A stretch of DNA of 64,000 nucleotides from positions 62,001-126,000 of the forward strand of contig NZ_RCYZ01000010.1 in NCBI RefSeq assembly GCF_006439025.1, given 5' to 3'. Positions 16,355-25,201 of this stretch are shown piece by piece. This DNA comes from Hymenobacter nivis. GTDB lineage: Bacteria > Bacteroidota > Bacteroidia > Cytophagales > Hymenobacteraceae. The position numbers and the translations under genes were made by a program. The notes under the pieces are model-generated. The model had not been told where the DNA came from, did no database searches, and saw nothing but the letters and a program-made list of their open reading frames with translations. Each line of letters opens with the position of its first letter. Position 1 is the stretch's first letter.

Positions 16355-17524
16355 CTAGTCCTGCAAGCGCTGGTAGCGCACGTGGCGTGGGTTGAGGGTA
16401 TCGGCGTAGAAGGCAAATTGCGCGTCTTCGCCCTGCAGTTCGAACCGCACCTCCTGGGCTACTTGCGGGGGCACAAACCGGGGCATCTCGGCGAACTTCA
16501 GCGTGGTGGGGGGCCCCGGCGCCATGGGCACGAGGGAGAGTCCGTGCTTTTCGTCGAGCAGGTAGCAGGTGTGGGCGGCCGGCAAGCGGAAATGGGGCAC
16601 GCTGTAGCCCATACCCTCGTAGTAGCCGTGGTAGCGGAAACTACTGGCGACTTGGCCGTTGCGCACGCGCAGCACAAACGCGTTGGGCGCCTGCAGCTGC
16701 TGGGGCGTCGCGCGGCGCTCGTAGTTCACGAGGCCGTCAGGCAAGCGTACGGGGCGGTTCTTGCCCGGGTCGTACACGGCCAGCACGGTGGTATCGGTCA
16801 GAAAAAAGGCGCCGGCTAGGTCGGCCCCAGGGCGGGCCAGGCGCAGGGGCGGCTGGCCGGGACGCAAAACCTCGGTGGCCGTGAGCACGGCCCGGCCGTT
16901 GCCGGCCAGGGCCGGGTCGGTGTCGGGCCCCCCGCTCAGGGCGCGGCCCTCGCTCAGGCGCACTACCCGGCCGCCCAGGTCGAGCAGCAGCACCACCTGG
17001 AAGCCCACGTCGCTCTCCGGGGCCCCAAAATCGACGGTGAACACCATGGCTTGCAGCGCCGGCGCGTAGCCCAAGAACACAGGCTTGTTCACGGCGCTTT
17101 CCACCACCACGTCGGGCGCGCCCATCTTGGCAAAATCGGCCTTGCGCAACTCGCGCTGGAACACCGGGGCCCCGGCCGCGTCGCGCAGCGTGAAGGTGAA
17201 GCGCCCGTCGTAGCCCCGCACCTTCGTCAGGCGCTGCCGGGCCCGGTCGTCTTCGGAGAAGTACGCCAGCGCCGTCAGCGGGTGGGCCGAATCGGGCCGG
17301 GCTTGCACGGCTACGTGGTGCAGCCGGCCATTAACGGTGAATGCCGTGCCGGGCACCGCCGGGGCCGCGGGCGCCACCGGGCCCCACACCCGCTCCGACG
17401 CCGCGGCCACCGGCACTGCGGCCGTGGGTATCGCCGCGGGGCGGCGCTCCTCCTTGCTGTATAAGTGTTGCTCGCAGTTGGCCAGCCCCAGGCAACTGAG
17501 TAGTGCGTAAAAAATTAGGCGCAT
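16355..17524 (-). CDS. Lipoprotein of unknown function
   Basis: Predicted lipoprotein of 389 residues that I do not recognise. The ATG at 17524 gives MRLIFYALLSCLGLANC, a lipobox with Cys17; an ATG five codons upstream is less suited because it puts polar residues before the signal. A Pro/Ala-rich linker (about residues 30-60) leads to a beta-rich domain without catalytic signatures, rich in strands such as RFTFTLRDAAG, VFTVDFGAP and TTVLAVYDPGK, perhaps a propeller or beta-sandwich. It converges on the helicase gene with only 20 bp between stops. No operon partner is evident, as the next gene upstream on the same strand starts 80 bp away beyond its own stop. Confidence 0.6.
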   Translation of the reverse strand: MRLIFYALLSCLGLANCEQHLYSKEERRPAAIPTAAVPVAAASERVWGPVAPAAPAVPGTAFTVNGRLHHVAVQARPDSAHPLTALAYFSEDDRARQRLTKVRGYDGRFTFTLRDAAGAPVFQRELRKADFAKMGAPDVVVESAVNKPVFLGYAPALQAMVFTVDFGAPESDVGFQVVLLLDLGGRVVRLSEGRALSGGPDTDPALAGNGRAVLTATEVLRPGQPPLRLARPGADLAGAFFLTDTTVLAVYDPGKNRPVRLPDGLVNYERRATPQQLQAPNAFVLRVRNGQVASSFRYHGYYEGMGYSVPHFRLPAAHTCYLLDEKHGLSLVPMAPGPPTTLKFAEMPRFVPPQVAQEVRFELQGEDAQFAFYADTLNPRHVRYQRLQD

Positions 17525-17603
17525 AGGCACGAGCGGCAAGAACGCTGCAAAGAAAACAGATGAACCGCCGTTTATGCCTATAAGTTGGCCGCGGGAGCCG
17601 CGC

Positions 17604-18530
17604 TTAGCGCGTCAGCCACCCGTTGGCGGCCAGCCACTCGCGCAGGCGCTCCGACCAGTCGTCGGTGGTGGAGCCGTTGTGCAGGCCGAAGCCGTGGCCG
17701 CCCTTGGCAAACAGGTGCATTTCGGCGGGCACGCCGTGGTTCACGCAGGCGGCGTAAAAAGCCAGGCTGTTTTGCACTTTCACCGTTTTATCGTCCTGGG
17801 CGTGCACCAGGAACGTGGGGGGCGTCTGGGCCGTCACCTGGCGGTCGGCCGAGTACTGCACCTTCTGGTCGGGGGTGGGGTTTTGACCCAGCAGGTTGGT
17901 GCGCGAGCCGCCGTGCGTCAGGCTGTCGCTGAAGCTAATGACCGGGTAAATGAGCATCAAAAACGCGGGGCGCACCGACGCCGGGCCCGGTTTGGGCCCC
18001 ACGGGCCGGGCAAACTGGGTGCCGGCCGTGGCCGCCAGGTGGCCGCCGGCCGAGAAGCCCATCAGGCCGATGCGCTCGGGGTTGAGGCCGTACTTGGGGG
18101 CCACCTCGCGCACCAGACGCAGGGCCTGCTGGGCGTCCATCAGCGGGGCAATGCTTTTATCGGGCTGCATGGCGTCGTTGGGCAAGCGGTATTTTAGGAT
18201 GAACACCGTGATGCCCATGCCGGTGAAACGCTGGGCAATTTCGGTGCCCTCGTTGGTCATCGACAGGAAGCCGTAGCCACCGCCGGGGCACACCACGATG
18301 GACGTGCCGTTGGCCGTGCCCGCCGGCGGCACGTACACCGTCAGCGAAGGCTGCACTACGTTGGTGACGTGCACGTTGCCATTGCCTTCGGTGTTCGATT
18401 TTTCTTGCCCGTTGCTCGGAATGGAATTGGGAATGTTGCCGGTGTAGAGCGGCAGCACCGGCTGGGCCAGCACCGGGGCCAGGGGTAAGCTCATGAGGAA
18501 AAGGGCGGACAACCAGGATTTGAGTTTCAT
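17604..18530 (-). CDS. Secreted alpha/beta hydrolase, acetyl-esterase-like
   Basis: Secreted esterase-type alpha/beta hydrolase, 308 residues, similar to bacterial acetyl-xylan or carbohydrate esterases of the BD-FAE type. A signal peptide (MKLKSWLSALFLMSLPLAPVLAQ) begins at the ATG at 18530. The oxyanion region is VVCPGGGYGFLSM, the nucleophile elbow GFSAGG holds Ser160, the acid is in HAQDDKTV (Asp246 or Asp247), and the base is in GGHGFGLH (His279). All three triad residues are present and correctly ordered, so an active enzyme is likely. Substrate is not determined, but removal of acetyl groups from plant polysaccharide fits the genome's glycan loci. Confidence 0.85.
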   Translation of the reverse strand: MKLKSWLSALFLMSLPLAPVLAQPVLPLYTGNIPNSIPSNGQEKSNTEGNGNVHVTNVVQPSLTVYVPPAGTANGTSIVVCPGGGYGFLSMTNEGTEIAQRFTGMGITVFILKYRLPNDAMQPDKSIAPLMDAQQALRLVREVAPKYGLNPERIGLMGFSAGGHLAATAGTQFARPVGPKPGPASVRPAFLMLIYPVISFSDSLTHGGSRTNLLGQNPTPDQKVQYSADRQVTAQTPPTFLVHAQDDKTVKVQNSLAFYAACVNHGVPAEMHLFAKGGHGFGLHNGSTTDDWSERLREWLAANGWLTR

Positions 18531-18629
18531 GCGAAGCGAACAGGCGAAAGAGTGGGCCGGCTACGTAACCGGGCCGGCCGGGGTTGCCGCCGCGGAACCA
18601 TTTGGGGCCCCGGCGGGCTTAACCAGCCC

Positions 18630-19460
18630 ATGCGCACGACCACTCTGTGGGCCACGGCCGCCCTGCTGGGCGCCGCCGCCCCCGCCCTGGCCCAAAACAC
18701 GCCGGAAGAAAACAACCCCAACCTGGACGCACCCTTCGTGCGCAACCTGCGCGCCGACCGGCCCGGCCAAACCGTCACGGCCCAGGTGCTGCGCGCCGGC
18801 CAGTTCCAGCTCGAAGCCGGGGCCCTGCGCCAGCTGCCCCGCGCCGGGGCCGCCGGCTGGCTCGTAGCGCCCACGCTGCGCATCGGCTTTTTTAACGGCA
18901 TGGAGCTGCGCGTGAGCCAGCCCTACCAAAGCCTGGCGCCCGGGGCCCCGGCGGCCACCGCTACCGCCGATGCGCCCCTGCTGGCCCCGGCCCGCGGCGG
19001 CTGGGCCCCGCTGGTGGTGGGCACCAAGCTGATGCTCTCGCCCAACTACGACACCCGCACCCAGGTGGCGCTGCTGGCCGAAACCGCCATTCCCAGCACC
19101 GGGGCCCCCGCCCTCAAGCAGGCCCACTGGGCCCCGGCGGCCCGCCTGCTGGTGAGCGAGCAGCTCGGCCAGCGCTTCGGCCTGGAGGCCAACCTGGGCT
19201 TCGGCCAGCAGGGCCTCACCCTGGCCGACGTGGAGGCCGGCCAGTTCCTGGGCACGCTGGCCCTGAACGGCCCGCTGGGCAACCGCGCCGGCTTTTTTGT
19301 GGAAGGCTACACCGCCGGCCGCGCCGCCTGGAACACCGGCGCCACGGCCGGCCTCTACTGGCGCCCCACGCCCCTGCTGCGCCTCGACCTAAACACCGGC
19401 CGCGTGCTGGGGGGCACCGCCACCGCCGGGGCCGGCCTGGCCCTGCGCCTGGGCCGGTAG
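18630..19460 (+). CDS. Outer-membrane transporter-like beta-barrel protein
   Basis: Predicted outer-membrane protein of 276 residues resembling the phenol/MetA-pathway transporter-like family of small barrels. Start chosen at ATG 18630 because it opens a signal peptide (MRTTTLWATAALLGAAAPALAQ). The early mature motif RNLRADRPGQT followed by AQVLRAGQFQLEAG is typical of this family in Bacteroidota. The rest is a series of amphipathic strands (LRIGFFNGMELRVSQPY, PLVVGTKLML, TQVALLAETAIPS, AGFFVEGYTAG) ending LALRLGR. The role is probably passive uptake or a structural barrel; the ligand is unknown. It stands alone and diverges from the esterase gene. Confidence 0.65.
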   Translation: MRTTTLWATAALLGAAAPALAQNTPEENNPNLDAPFVRNLRADRPGQTVTAQVLRAGQFQLEAGALRQLPRAGAAGWLVAPTLRIGFFNGMELRVSQPYQSLAPGAPAATATADAPLLAPARGGWAPLVVGTKLMLSPNYDTRTQVALLAETAIPSTGAPALKQAHWAPAARLLVSEQLGQRFGLEANLGFGQQGLTLADVEAGQFLGTLALNGPLGNRAGFFVEGYTAGRAAWNTGATAGLYWRPTPLLRLDLNTGRVLGGTATAGAGLALRLGR

Positions 19461-19530
19461 CGCGGCGGGCTTTTCCTCTGCAAAGCGCGGTTTTGCGTAA
19501 AAGCGGGGTGCTAACCTTCCTCACTCCGCC

Positions 19531-20010
19531 ATGCGCCTTTCTTTTTGGTTGACGACGACCCTCCTCGCCCCCGCCCTGCTGCTGGGGGCCTGCCAAAACC
19601 GCCCGGCCCAGCAGGCCGCCGCGCCGCCCACCGCACCGCCCGCCCGCAGCGCCCCCGACGCGGCGCTGCGCAACACCCGCTGGGTGCCGCGCGCCCTGGC
19701 CGGCCAGCCCGTGGCCCCGGCCACCGCCGACGGCCGCGAACCGTACCTGCTGCTGCGCGCCGACAGCGCGGCCGAGGGCAACGGGGCTTGCAACCGCTTC
19801 CGGGGCCGCTACACGGCACCGGGGCCCGGCCAGCTCACCTTTGGGCCCCTGCTGAGCACCCGCATGGCCTGCCCCGCCCTGCCCACCGAAACCGCCTTTA
19901 TGAAAGCCCTGGAGCAAACCCGCACCTACCAACTCAGCGGCGACACGCTGCGTCTACTCGGTGCCGACCAAGCGCTCCTTGCACGGCTGGAGGCGGTGTA
20001 TTTGCACTAA
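19531..20010 (+). CDS. META-domain lipoprotein
   Basis: Small lipoprotein of 159 residues with a META domain, the fold found in heat-shock protein HslJ and in many bacterial envelope lipoproteins. The signal ends with the lipobox LLLGAC (Cys21), followed by a Pro/Ala-rich spacer to about residue 45. The META signature is visible as NTRWVPRALAGQPV, then NGACNRFRGRYT and LLSTRMACPALPTETAFMKAL, ending with GDTLRLLG. The paired cysteines in GACNRF and MACPAL are conserved in the family. Function of the family is poorly defined; envelope stress tolerance is the usual suggestion. Confidence 0.85.
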   Translation: MRLSFWLTTTLLAPALLLGACQNRPAQQAAAPPTAPPARSAPDAALRNTRWVPRALAGQPVAPATADGREPYLLLRADSAAEGNGACNRFRGRYTAPGPGQLTFGPLLSTRMACPALPTETAFMKALEQTRTYQLSGDTLRLLGADQALLARLEAVYLH

Positions 20011-20227
20011 ACATTATGCCACTGGGCCAAACGGCGGCTAGGGCCCCGGTGAGCATCAGGAGCTGAAATGGGCATATGTAACTTATTCCCCGGACCACGC
20101 CCTTGGCGGGGCGAATAACAGGCCCTATTTCCACCCGCTTCGTTCAAGCCAACCGCGCCGTTGCTGGCAAACCTTCCGCCCCGTGCCGGGTTACGGTGGC
20201 TTTGAATCTTACAAGCAACCGGCTGCC

Positions 20228-21172
20228 ATGACGACCACTGCGCTGAACGCCCTCTACCAGGAACTGGCTCCCTGCACCAGCCTCGACCTGAACGCACTGC
20301 TGCCCGGGGGCATTCAGCGCGAAGTCGGCCACTTCAATGTGTTTGATATAGCCGACCTCTGGGACGCTACCCGGCTGCGGCCCGCTACGCCCTACGCCTG
20401 CCGCTCGTTCTATAAAATCAGCCTCTTGCGCAGCCGCAGCCGCACCGAGTACGCCGGGCAAACCATTAACATTGAGCCGGATGCACTAGTGTTTTCGACG
20501 CCCAAAGTGTCATTTGAGTGGTGGCCCGCCGAGGCGCAGCGCGGACAGTTCTGCCTGTTCACAGCGGAGTTTTTGCTGCCCGTGCTCGGGGGTGGCACCC
20601 CCGACGAGCTGCCCTTGTTCCAGGCCGGCGGCTACCCGGTGTTTCAGCTGACGCCGGCCGAAACAATGAGAGCAACGGCTATTTTCGCCCAGATGCACGA
20701 GGAACTGGCTTCCGATTACGCCCACAAGTATGACCTGCTGCGGGCCTATGTGCTGGAGCTGCTGCACCTAGGCCAAAAGCGGCAGCCCACCACCGCGCTG
20801 CACCCGGCCCACTCGGCCGCCGCCCGGCTGGCCTCGCGCTTCGTGGAACTGCTCGAGCAGCAGTTTCCCCTCACCACCGCGCAGCAGCGCGTGCCGCTGC
20901 GCACGGCCAAAGATTTTGCCGATCAATTGGCTGTGCACGTCAACCACCTCAACAAAGTGCTCAAGGAAAGCACTGGCCGCACCACCACCGACCTCATCGG
21001 CGGGCGGCTGGCGCAAGAGGCCAAAGTGCTCCTGCAACAGTCCGAATGGACGCTTTGGGAAATTGCCGACGGCCTGGGCTTCGTGGATGTGGCGCACTTC
21101 TCGCACTTTTTTCGCCGCTACGCCGCCGTGAGCCCCGGCGCTTTTCGGACGCTGGAGACCGCGCCGGTTTGA
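20228..21172 (+). CDS. AraC-family transcriptional regulator
   Basis: Transcription factor of 314 residues with a C-terminal AraC/XylS helix-turn-helix pair. The ATG at 20228 begins MTTTALNALYQEL; a longer in-frame start at 20183 adds a compositionally poor stretch and is not preferred. The N-terminal half is a cupin-like ligand-sensing domain (YACRSFYKISLLRSRSRTEY, INIEPDALVFSTPKVSFEWWP). The DNA-binding half has TAKDFADQLAVHVNHLNKVLKE as first helix-turn-helix and EIADGLGFVDVAHFSHFFRRY as second, with the conserved SPGAFR end. An SDR gene starts 93 bp downstream on the same strand. Regulators of this subclass often sit beside the SDR they control, so local control is likely (inference). Confidence 0.92.
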   Translation: MTTTALNALYQELAPCTSLDLNALLPGGIQREVGHFNVFDIADLWDATRLRPATPYACRSFYKISLLRSRSRTEYAGQTINIEPDALVFSTPKVSFEWWPAEAQRGQFCLFTAEFLLPVLGGGTPDELPLFQAGGYPVFQLTPAETMRATAIFAQMHEELASDYAHKYDLLRAYVLELLHLGQKRQPTTALHPAHSAAARLASRFVELLEQQFPLTTAQQRVPLRTAKDFADQLAVHVNHLNKVLKESTGRTTTDLIGGRLAQEAKVLLQQSEWTLWEIADGLGFVDVAHFSHFFRRYAAVSPGAFRTLETAPV

Positions 21173-21265
21173 TTTATACAAAAAGCAGATTGGCGGGTAC
21201 AACACCGCCGGTAACTGGCCAGGGGACCTTTGTCGTGTTCAAACCAACACCACAAACACGCTCCC

Positions 21266-22018
21266 ATGAGTACTTCCAAAATCGCGCTGGTTACCGGCGG
21301 CAGCCGGGGCCTAGGCAAAGACATGGCCCTGAAACTGGCTCAGCAAGGCATCAACGTCATCTTAACTTACCGCAGCCAGCAAGCCGAAGCCGCGGCAGTA
21401 GTCGCCGAAATCGAGGCCCTGGGCCGCCGCGCCGTGGCCCTGCCACTGAACGCCGCTGACCTCAGCACGTTTGACCCTTTCTTCGCACAGGTCGCTGGGG
21501 CCCTAGCCGACACCTTCGGTACCGACCGGTTCGACTTTCTCATCAACAACGCCGGCACCAGCCTCGCCGCCCCCATTGCCGAAACGACGGAGGCGCAGTT
21601 TGATGAGATGCTCAACCTCCATTTCAAGGGCGTGTATTTCCTCACGCAAAAGGCGTTGCCGCTACTACGCGACGGTGGCCGGATTATCAACATTTCCTCT
21701 GGTACCACGCGGGTTGCTTTCGCCGGAAGTTCGGCCTACGCCAGCGTGAAGGGTGCGGTGGAAGTGTTCACGCGCTACCTGGCCCTGGAGCTGGGCAGCC
21801 GCGGCATTGCGGCCAACGTAGTAGCGCCGGGGGCTGTGTTTGGGGGCGGCGCCATGACGGATACGCCCGAAATCCGCGCCTACGTGGCCCAGATTACGGC
21901 CCTGGGCCGCGTGGCCGAGCCCGACGACATCGGGGGCATCGTCGCCTTTCTCTGCACCGACGCCGCCCGGTGGCTCAACGGCCAGCGCCTTGAAGCAACG
22001 GGCGGGATGATGCTGTAG
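21266..22018 (+). CDS. SDR-family NAD(P)-dependent oxidoreductase
   Basis: Classical short-chain dehydrogenase/reductase of 250 residues. The cofactor-binding glycine motif TGGSRGLG is at residues 10-17, NNAG follows, and the catalytic set is complete: Ser in ISSGTT, Tyr158 and Lys162 in YASVKG. The C-terminus has WLNGQRLEATGGMML, the usual SDR ending. TYRSQ after strand 2 suggests NADP preference. It lies 93 bp after the AraC-type regulator on the same strand and is the likely regulatory target. Substrate cannot be named from sequence. Confidence 0.92.
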   Translation: MSTSKIALVTGGSRGLGKDMALKLAQQGINVILTYRSQQAEAAAVVAEIEALGRRAVALPLNAADLSTFDPFFAQVAGALADTFGTDRFDFLINNAGTSLAAPIAETTEAQFDEMLNLHFKGVYFLTQKALPLLRDGGRIINISSGTTRVAFAGSSAYASVKGAVEVFTRYLALELGSRGIAANVVAPGAVFGGGAMTDTPEIRAYVAQITALGRVAEPDDIGGIVAFLCTDAARWLNGQRLEATGGMML

Positions 22019-22249
22019 CGCCGTACACGCGCGCCGCTGGATTCAGCCGTGCGGACCACAAAGGCGCAGCTGCTGGGTCGGCCAGTGGCTGCGCCCTTGC
22101 TATGTTCAGGACATGAGCTGGCTAGGCAACCATCAAACCGCGCTTTTACGCCCGCCAACTTTGCTCAACCCAACGCCCGCCCTCACGCATACGGGCCCCG
22201 CCGGCCTAAAACCGACGGGGCTCCTGCATAATATAACGCAACGGGGGCC

Positions 22250-22948
22250 CTACGGCGCCTTTGTCACCACGGGGTCGAGGGCGGCCACGGCGTCGCGCAG
22301 CTCAGCTTCGGAGTTGAGGCTGCCCTTGCGGGCCTTGAGGGCGGCCAGAGCGGCGGGGTAGGCGGCCAGGGCTTCTTGCAGGCTGGCGCGCTTGGGGCGC
22401 ACTTCGGCCAGGCGGCCGCCGGGGGCCAGCAAGTAGTATTTGGCGTGGTCGGCGTAGGTGCTCGTCACGGCAGTGCTGGCGTAGGCCGAGCCGCCGCCGG
22501 CCGATTTCTCCACCACCTTGTCCCAGTACTTCAGCAGTTGCAGGTTAGTGCCCGGGCTCAGCACTTCGGCAAAGCCACCGGGGGCCCCGGGGCTGCTGAA
22601 GGGCACGAAGTGGCGGGGGGCCCCAAGGCCGCTGGCCAGCGTGAACGACTTCACCTGCGCGGCCGACACGGCCACCGAATCGCCGGCGGGGCGCAGCACG
22701 CGCAGCTCCTGGCGCACCACGTCGTACTTCACCCGGGCCGACACGGGCTTGGCGTTGCCGGGCAGCATCAGTTCGGCCGGCGTCCAGGCGGCCAGCAGCA
22801 GCGGGCTGCCCTGCACCTCGTAGCCCGAGCGCGCCACGGGCCCGAAGCCGCTGTTGAACACGTTGGTCATGTAGCGGGTCTGGTCGTCGGTTTGGGCCGC
22901 GCCCAGCAGCGGCAGGCCCAGCAAGGGCAGCAACAACGTCAATTTCAT
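22250..22948 (-). CDS. Secreted protein of unknown function, paralogue A
   Basis: Exported protein of 232 residues, unrecognised. The ATG at 22948 starts a signal peptide (MKLTLLLPLLGLPLLGAAQ); an earlier in-frame ATG at 23113 adds a low-quality basic leader and is rejected. It is clearly a paralogue of the protein at 24423-25118: both have a QGSPLLLAAWTPAE/A segment, KYDVV.QELRV, GGFAEVLSPG and the near-identical tail RPKRASLQEAL..YPAA, LKARKGSLNSEAEL. The conserved tail is helical and charged, the body beta-rich. It lies 97 bp downstream of an M28 peptidase gene that separates it from its paralogue, so the three may form one transcription unit. Confidence 0.7.
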   Translation of the reverse strand: MKLTLLLPLLGLPLLGAAQTDDQTRYMTNVFNSGFGPVARSGYEVQGSPLLLAAWTPAELMLPGNAKPVSARVKYDVVRQELRVLRPAGDSVAVSAAQVKSFTLASGLGAPRHFVPFSSPGAPGGFAEVLSPGTNLQLLKYWDKVVEKSAGGGSAYASTAVTSTYADHAKYYLLAPGGRLAEVRPKRASLQEALAAYPAALAALKARKGSLNSEAELRDAVAALDPVVTKAP

Positions 22949-23045
22949 CGCGCAGAATAAAGAATGGAGGAAAGCGCCTAAAGCTACCACGGCAACGCGA
23001 ACCGGCGCCCGGCCCGTTCCCGCCGCGCCGGCCGGGGCCCCACGG

Positions 23046-24377
23046 TTACTTTTCGAGGGCCACGCGGGTGGGCGTTTGGGTGCCCGCCACGATGCCCTGC
23101 GCGCTGCGGGCAATGGCCGAAATTACGTCCGTCATGTTCTTCACGTTCAAGCTACTCACCTCGTCGCTCACGCTGTGGTAGAGCTTGTCGGTCGGAATCT
23201 GGTCGGTGCTGATGGTGTGGGCCGGCACGCCCAGGCGGGCCAGGGTGGCGTTGTCGGAGCGGTAAAACAGGTTTTGGGCGGGGTACGGGTCGGGCTCAAA
23301 TTTGAATTCGGTGCCTTTTAGGTTTTCCTGCAACAGCGGGCCAAAGTCCGACTTTTCGTAGCCGGTTATGAACGCCGTTTTGGGCCCAAACTTGGCTTCT
23401 TTGCCGATCATCTCGATGTTGAACATGGCCACCACTTGCTGCGGGTCGAGCTGTTTCGAGAAATACTGAGAGCCAAAGCCGCCCTTTTCCTCGGCCGCAA
23501 ACGCCACGAAAAGCAACGGTCGGGCGTTGTCTTTCTTCTGCTTAAAGTACTCGGCCAGGGCCACAACGGCGGTGGTGCCACTGGCGTCGTCGTCGGCCCC
23601 GTTGGCGATGGAGTCGCCGGCCACGGCCTTCAGGATGCCGAGGTGGTCGTAGTGGCCCGAGAACACCACGAACTCTTTAGCCCGCTTTGGGTCGCGGCCG
23701 GGCAGCATCCCCGCAACGTTGCGCAGCGCCACGGGCTCCACCGCGGTACTGGCGCTGATGCGGTAGGTGGACGTGGCCGGGGCCGGGGCCAGCACAAACA
23801 CCGTTGAGTAGGGCCCCGGCCGCTCGGCGCTCATCACGCCCCCGCTAATGTGGCCGGCCAGCTGGTTGAAGGCCTTGGTGTGGGCCGTATCAACCAACAC
23901 CAGCGTGTTGGCCTTGGGTGTGAGCAGCTCGTACATTTTGCGCCGCTCGGCTACCTCCGGGCCCACCACCACCACTTTGGCGGGCTGCGCGTCCTCGCTC
24001 AGCCAAGTCAGGCCAGGCTGCCCCGACACCACCACCACCTGGCCCGGCGCCAGCGGCCGGCCGTTCAGGATGGCGTTTACCGGGCCGGGCTTGGTCTGGT
24101 AGGCGGTGAAGGATTGCTCGTAGCCCGCCAGGCCCGGCAGCGGCTGCAAGCCGATGCGGGCAAATTCGCCGGCCAGAAACTGCGCGGCCTTGGCGTCGCC
24201 GCCGGGCTGGCCGGTGCCGCGCCCCTGCATGTCGTCGGCAGCCAACGTGTTCAGCACCCGCGCCACGGTGGCTTCCGAAACGCTCGCCTTGGCCGAGCCC
24301 TTTGGGCGGGCTTTTGTTTGGGCCCCGGCGGGCAGCACGAAGCCCAACAACGCGCAGGCAATGAGTATTTTGTACAT
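23046..24377 (-). CDS. Secreted M28-family metallopeptidase
   Basis: Secreted zinc aminopeptidase-like protein of peptidase family M28, 443 residues. A signal peptide (MYKILIACALLGFVLPAGAQ) opens the protein. A PA-like insertion domain occupies the first half (LAADDMQGRGTGQPGGDAKA marks the start of the fold). The metal site is complete: SGHYDHLG, NGADDDASGTT with the bridging Asp, AFAAEEKGGFGS with the catalytic Glu pair, NIEMIG (Glu where many relatives have Asp), and YHSVSDE supplying the last His. It probably clips peptides in the periplasm or outside the cell. Genes for two paralogous unknown proteins flank it on the same strand. Confidence 0.93.
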   Translation of the reverse strand: MYKILIACALLGFVLPAGAQTKARPKGSAKASVSEATVARVLNTLAADDMQGRGTGQPGGDAKAAQFLAGEFARIGLQPLPGLAGYEQSFTAYQTKPGPVNAILNGRPLAPGQVVVVSGQPGLTWLSEDAQPAKVVVVGPEVAERRKMYELLTPKANTLVLVDTAHTKAFNQLAGHISGGVMSAERPGPYSTVFVLAPAPATSTYRISASTAVEPVALRNVAGMLPGRDPKRAKEFVVFSGHYDHLGILKAVAGDSIANGADDDASGTTAVVALAEYFKQKKDNARPLLFVAFAAEEKGGFGSQYFSKQLDPQQVVAMFNIEMIGKEAKFGPKTAFITGYEKSDFGPLLQENLKGTEFKFEPDPYPAQNLFYRSDNATLARLGVPAHTISTDQIPTDKLYHSVSDEVSSLNVKNMTDVISAIARSAQGIVAGTQTPTRVALEK

Positions 24378-24422
24378 GTTAAGGATGAATTGAAACGCGG
24401 TACAAGGAGTTGCGCCGGAGCC

Positions 24423-25118
24423 CTACGGCACCAGCGGATCGAGGGCGGCGACGGCGGCGCGCAGCTCGGCTTCGGAGTTGAGGCTGCCCTTGCGGGCCTT
24501 CAGGGCTTGCTGGGCGGCAGGATACGGGGCCAGGGCTTCTTGCAGGCTGGCGCGCTTGGGGCGCACCTCGGCCAGCTGGCCCTGGGGGCCCCGGAGGTAG
24601 TACCGGGGCCGGTCGGCGTAGGCGCTGGTGGTGGTGGGGGCGGCGTAGCTCGAATTGGACGCCGGGGCCTGCGCTACTTCTTTGTTCCACAGCTTCAGCA
24701 GCTGCAGGTGCGGGCCGGGGCTCAGCACTTCGGCGAAGCCATCGGGGGCCCCGGCCGCGCCCAGGCGCACGAAGCGGCGGGGCGCCTCGCCGGGGGTCAG
24801 GGTGAATTCCTGCAGCTGGCCGATGGGCACCACCACCGAGTCGCCCTGGGCCCGGCGCACTCGCAGCTGCTGGTGCACCACGTCGTACTTCACCGCCGCC
24901 AGCTTGGGTGTGGCATTGCCGCGCAGCAGCACCGCGGCCGGCGTCCAGGCGGCCAGCAGCAGCGGGCTGCCCTGCACCCCCTCGTCGCGCGGGCTGAACG
25001 CCACGATGTTGTTGCCCTTGTCGAGCACGTCGGTGTAGTTGTTGCCCACCGTGCCGGTGGATTGCCCAAAGCCGAGCGCGGGCCCGGCCAGCAGCGGCAG
25101 CAGCAAACGGTAACGCAT
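24423..25118 (-). CDS. Secreted protein of unknown function, paralogue B
   Basis: Exported protein of 231 residues and a paralogue of the protein at 22250-22948. The signal peptide is MRYRLLLPLLAGPALGFGQ. Shared blocks are QGSPLLLAAWTPA, KYDVVHQQLRV, GFAEVLSPGPHLQLLKLW, YADRPRYYL and the tail VRPKRASLQEALAPYPAA / ALKARKGSLNSEAELRAAVAALDP. The N-terminal thirds differ much more than the tails, so the C-terminal segment is probably the functional or interaction part. It is the first gene of the trio with the M28 peptidase. I do not recognise the family. Confidence 0.7.
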   Translation of the reverse strand: MRYRLLLPLLAGPALGFGQSTGTVGNNYTDVLDKGNNIVAFSPRDEGVQGSPLLLAAWTPAAVLLRGNATPKLAAVKYDVVHQQLRVRRAQGDSVVVPIGQLQEFTLTPGEAPRRFVRLGAAGAPDGFAEVLSPGPHLQLLKLWNKEVAQAPASNSSYAAPTTTSAYADRPRYYLRGPQGQLAEVRPKRASLQEALAPYPAAQQALKARKGSLNSEAELRAAVAALDPLVP

Positions 25119-25161
25119 GGGCAGAGTTAAGTTGGCAATAAAGGGGTTACGTGCGCCAGCA

Positions 25162-25201
25162 CCGGCAGGCGTTAGGGCCCCGGGGCCCTAACGCCTGCCG
25201 G
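25162..25201. terminator. Perfect 40-bp palindrome after pyruvate carboxylase
   Basis: Both halves are exactly complementary over 20 bp with no spacer (centre GGGCCCCGGGGCCC). It begins one base past the stop codon of the pyruvate carboxylase gene (minus strand). RNA would form a very stable hairpin, though no T-run follows, so termination or 3'-end stabilisation is inferred. Confidence 0.65.

Noticed and set aside
22049..22361. Short open frames in the gap after the SDR gene
   Set aside because: They run into the coding DNA of the neighbouring gene and have random-looking composition; I see nothing else in this 231-bp gap.
25162..25201. Origin or attachment site at the perfect palindrome
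   Set aside because: No iterons, AT-rich unwinding region, replication gene or integrase is nearby; a gene-end hairpin explains its place.
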